Shown here piece after piece: positions 63,914 through 64,000 of a stretch of 64,000 nt of DNA. How positions within the stretch are numbered: position 1 is the stretch's first letter; each line of letters begins with the position of its first letter. Location: assembly GCF_016125575.1 (NCBI RefSeq), contig NZ_WGLM01000006.1, positions 124,001 to 188,000 on the forward strand, read 5' to 3'. The notes under the pieces were generated by a model, which worked only from the letters and a program-made list of their open reading frames with translations, ran no database searches and had not been told where the DNA came from. Made by a program: the position numbers and the translations under genes. The stretch comes from Limimaricola sp. (GTDB lineage: Bacteria; Pseudomonadota; Alphaproteobacteria; Rhodobacterales; Rhodobacteraceae).

Positions 63914-64000
63914 TCAGCCGCAATGTAGCCTTACGATGCGCTCCCCGGCGTCGACATCAATGTTCAGACGTCCGGCAAAGTAGTCCATCGTCACCGCAGT
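63914..64000 (-). CDS. C-terminus of an I78-type peptidase inhibitor (cut by window)
   Basis: Reading leftward from the window end, 28 codons end in TGA. The sequence TMDYFAGRLNIDVDAGERIV, then RLHCG, matches the end of I78-family (elastase-inhibitor-like) proteins, where a RLN strand and a final CG are conserved. The rest of the gene lies beyond position 64,000. The segment 63742-63913 holds no supported gene. Confidence 0.6.
   Translation of the reverse strand, partial: TAVTMDYFAGRLNIDVDAGERIVRLHCG

Noticed and set aside
63792-63983. Plus-strand frame of 63 codons at the right end
   Set aside because: It lies opposite the I78-like C-terminus and has no ribosome site or protein-like composition.

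Overview
The window looks like a chromosomal segment of an aerobic to facultatively anaerobic alphaproteobacterium of the Rhodobacteraceae (roseobacter/Rhodobacter/Paracoccus group). This inference rests on the high G+C backbone, the split leucine genes, the ccoNOQP-ccoGHIS cluster beside an FnrL-type regulator and hemN, and several small proteins familiar from that family (DUF6478-, DUF2794- and DUF2189-like).

Backbone, left part (1-25,518). It opens inside ilvD and continues through an exported hydrolase, a lipoprotein, 2,4-dienoyl-CoA reductase (fadH), two LysR regulators, a diguanylate cyclase, an OmpA-like protein, a CinA-like protein, methionine aminopeptidase and an MscS channel. The leucine pathway is in two pieces, leuCD and then leuB about 4.8 kb further on. 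After that come an FrhB/BciB-type flavo-iron-sulfur protein and an EamA permease, ending at tRNA-Pro(CGG).

Genomic island (25,573-41,242). The 3' 23 bp of tRNA-Pro is repeated exactly at 41,220-41,242, and a tyrosine recombinase lies just inside the right repeat. These bases are attL and attR of an integrated element of about 15.7 kb that is visibly richer in A+T in places. It carries a single-chain type IIG restriction-methylase, a serine recombinase beside a cluster of TGTCCGA sites, a phage-type primase/helicase-like ATPase, decayed phage-like genes, an iteron-like repeat block inside a 14-bp inverted repeat, a three-gene operon of very small proteins, and a tight sce7726-sce7725-RES operon. 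The last is the most interesting candidate system: a PD-(D/E)xK protein, a partner of unknown function and a likely NAD+-degrading RES effector. Together these suggest a phage-satellite-like or integrative element that carries defence genes.

Backbone, right part (41,257-64,000). A cystathionine beta-lyase-type enzyme is followed by the complete cbb3 oxidase structural operon (ccoNOQP) and its maturation genes (ccoGHIS). FNR boxes precede both units and the uspA gene, and fnrL and hemN follow. This is a coherent low-oxygen module: FnrL senses oxygen, the oxidase respires at low oxygen, and HemN makes haem without oxygen. Next come malonyl-CoA synthetase, asd, a cluster of very small genes, a MuiA/DUF4139 exported protein, a beta-carbonic anhydrase and an overlapping group of M17 aminopeptidase, GNAT and NlpC/P60 hydrolase. 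The window closes in the tail of an I78-type inhibitor gene.
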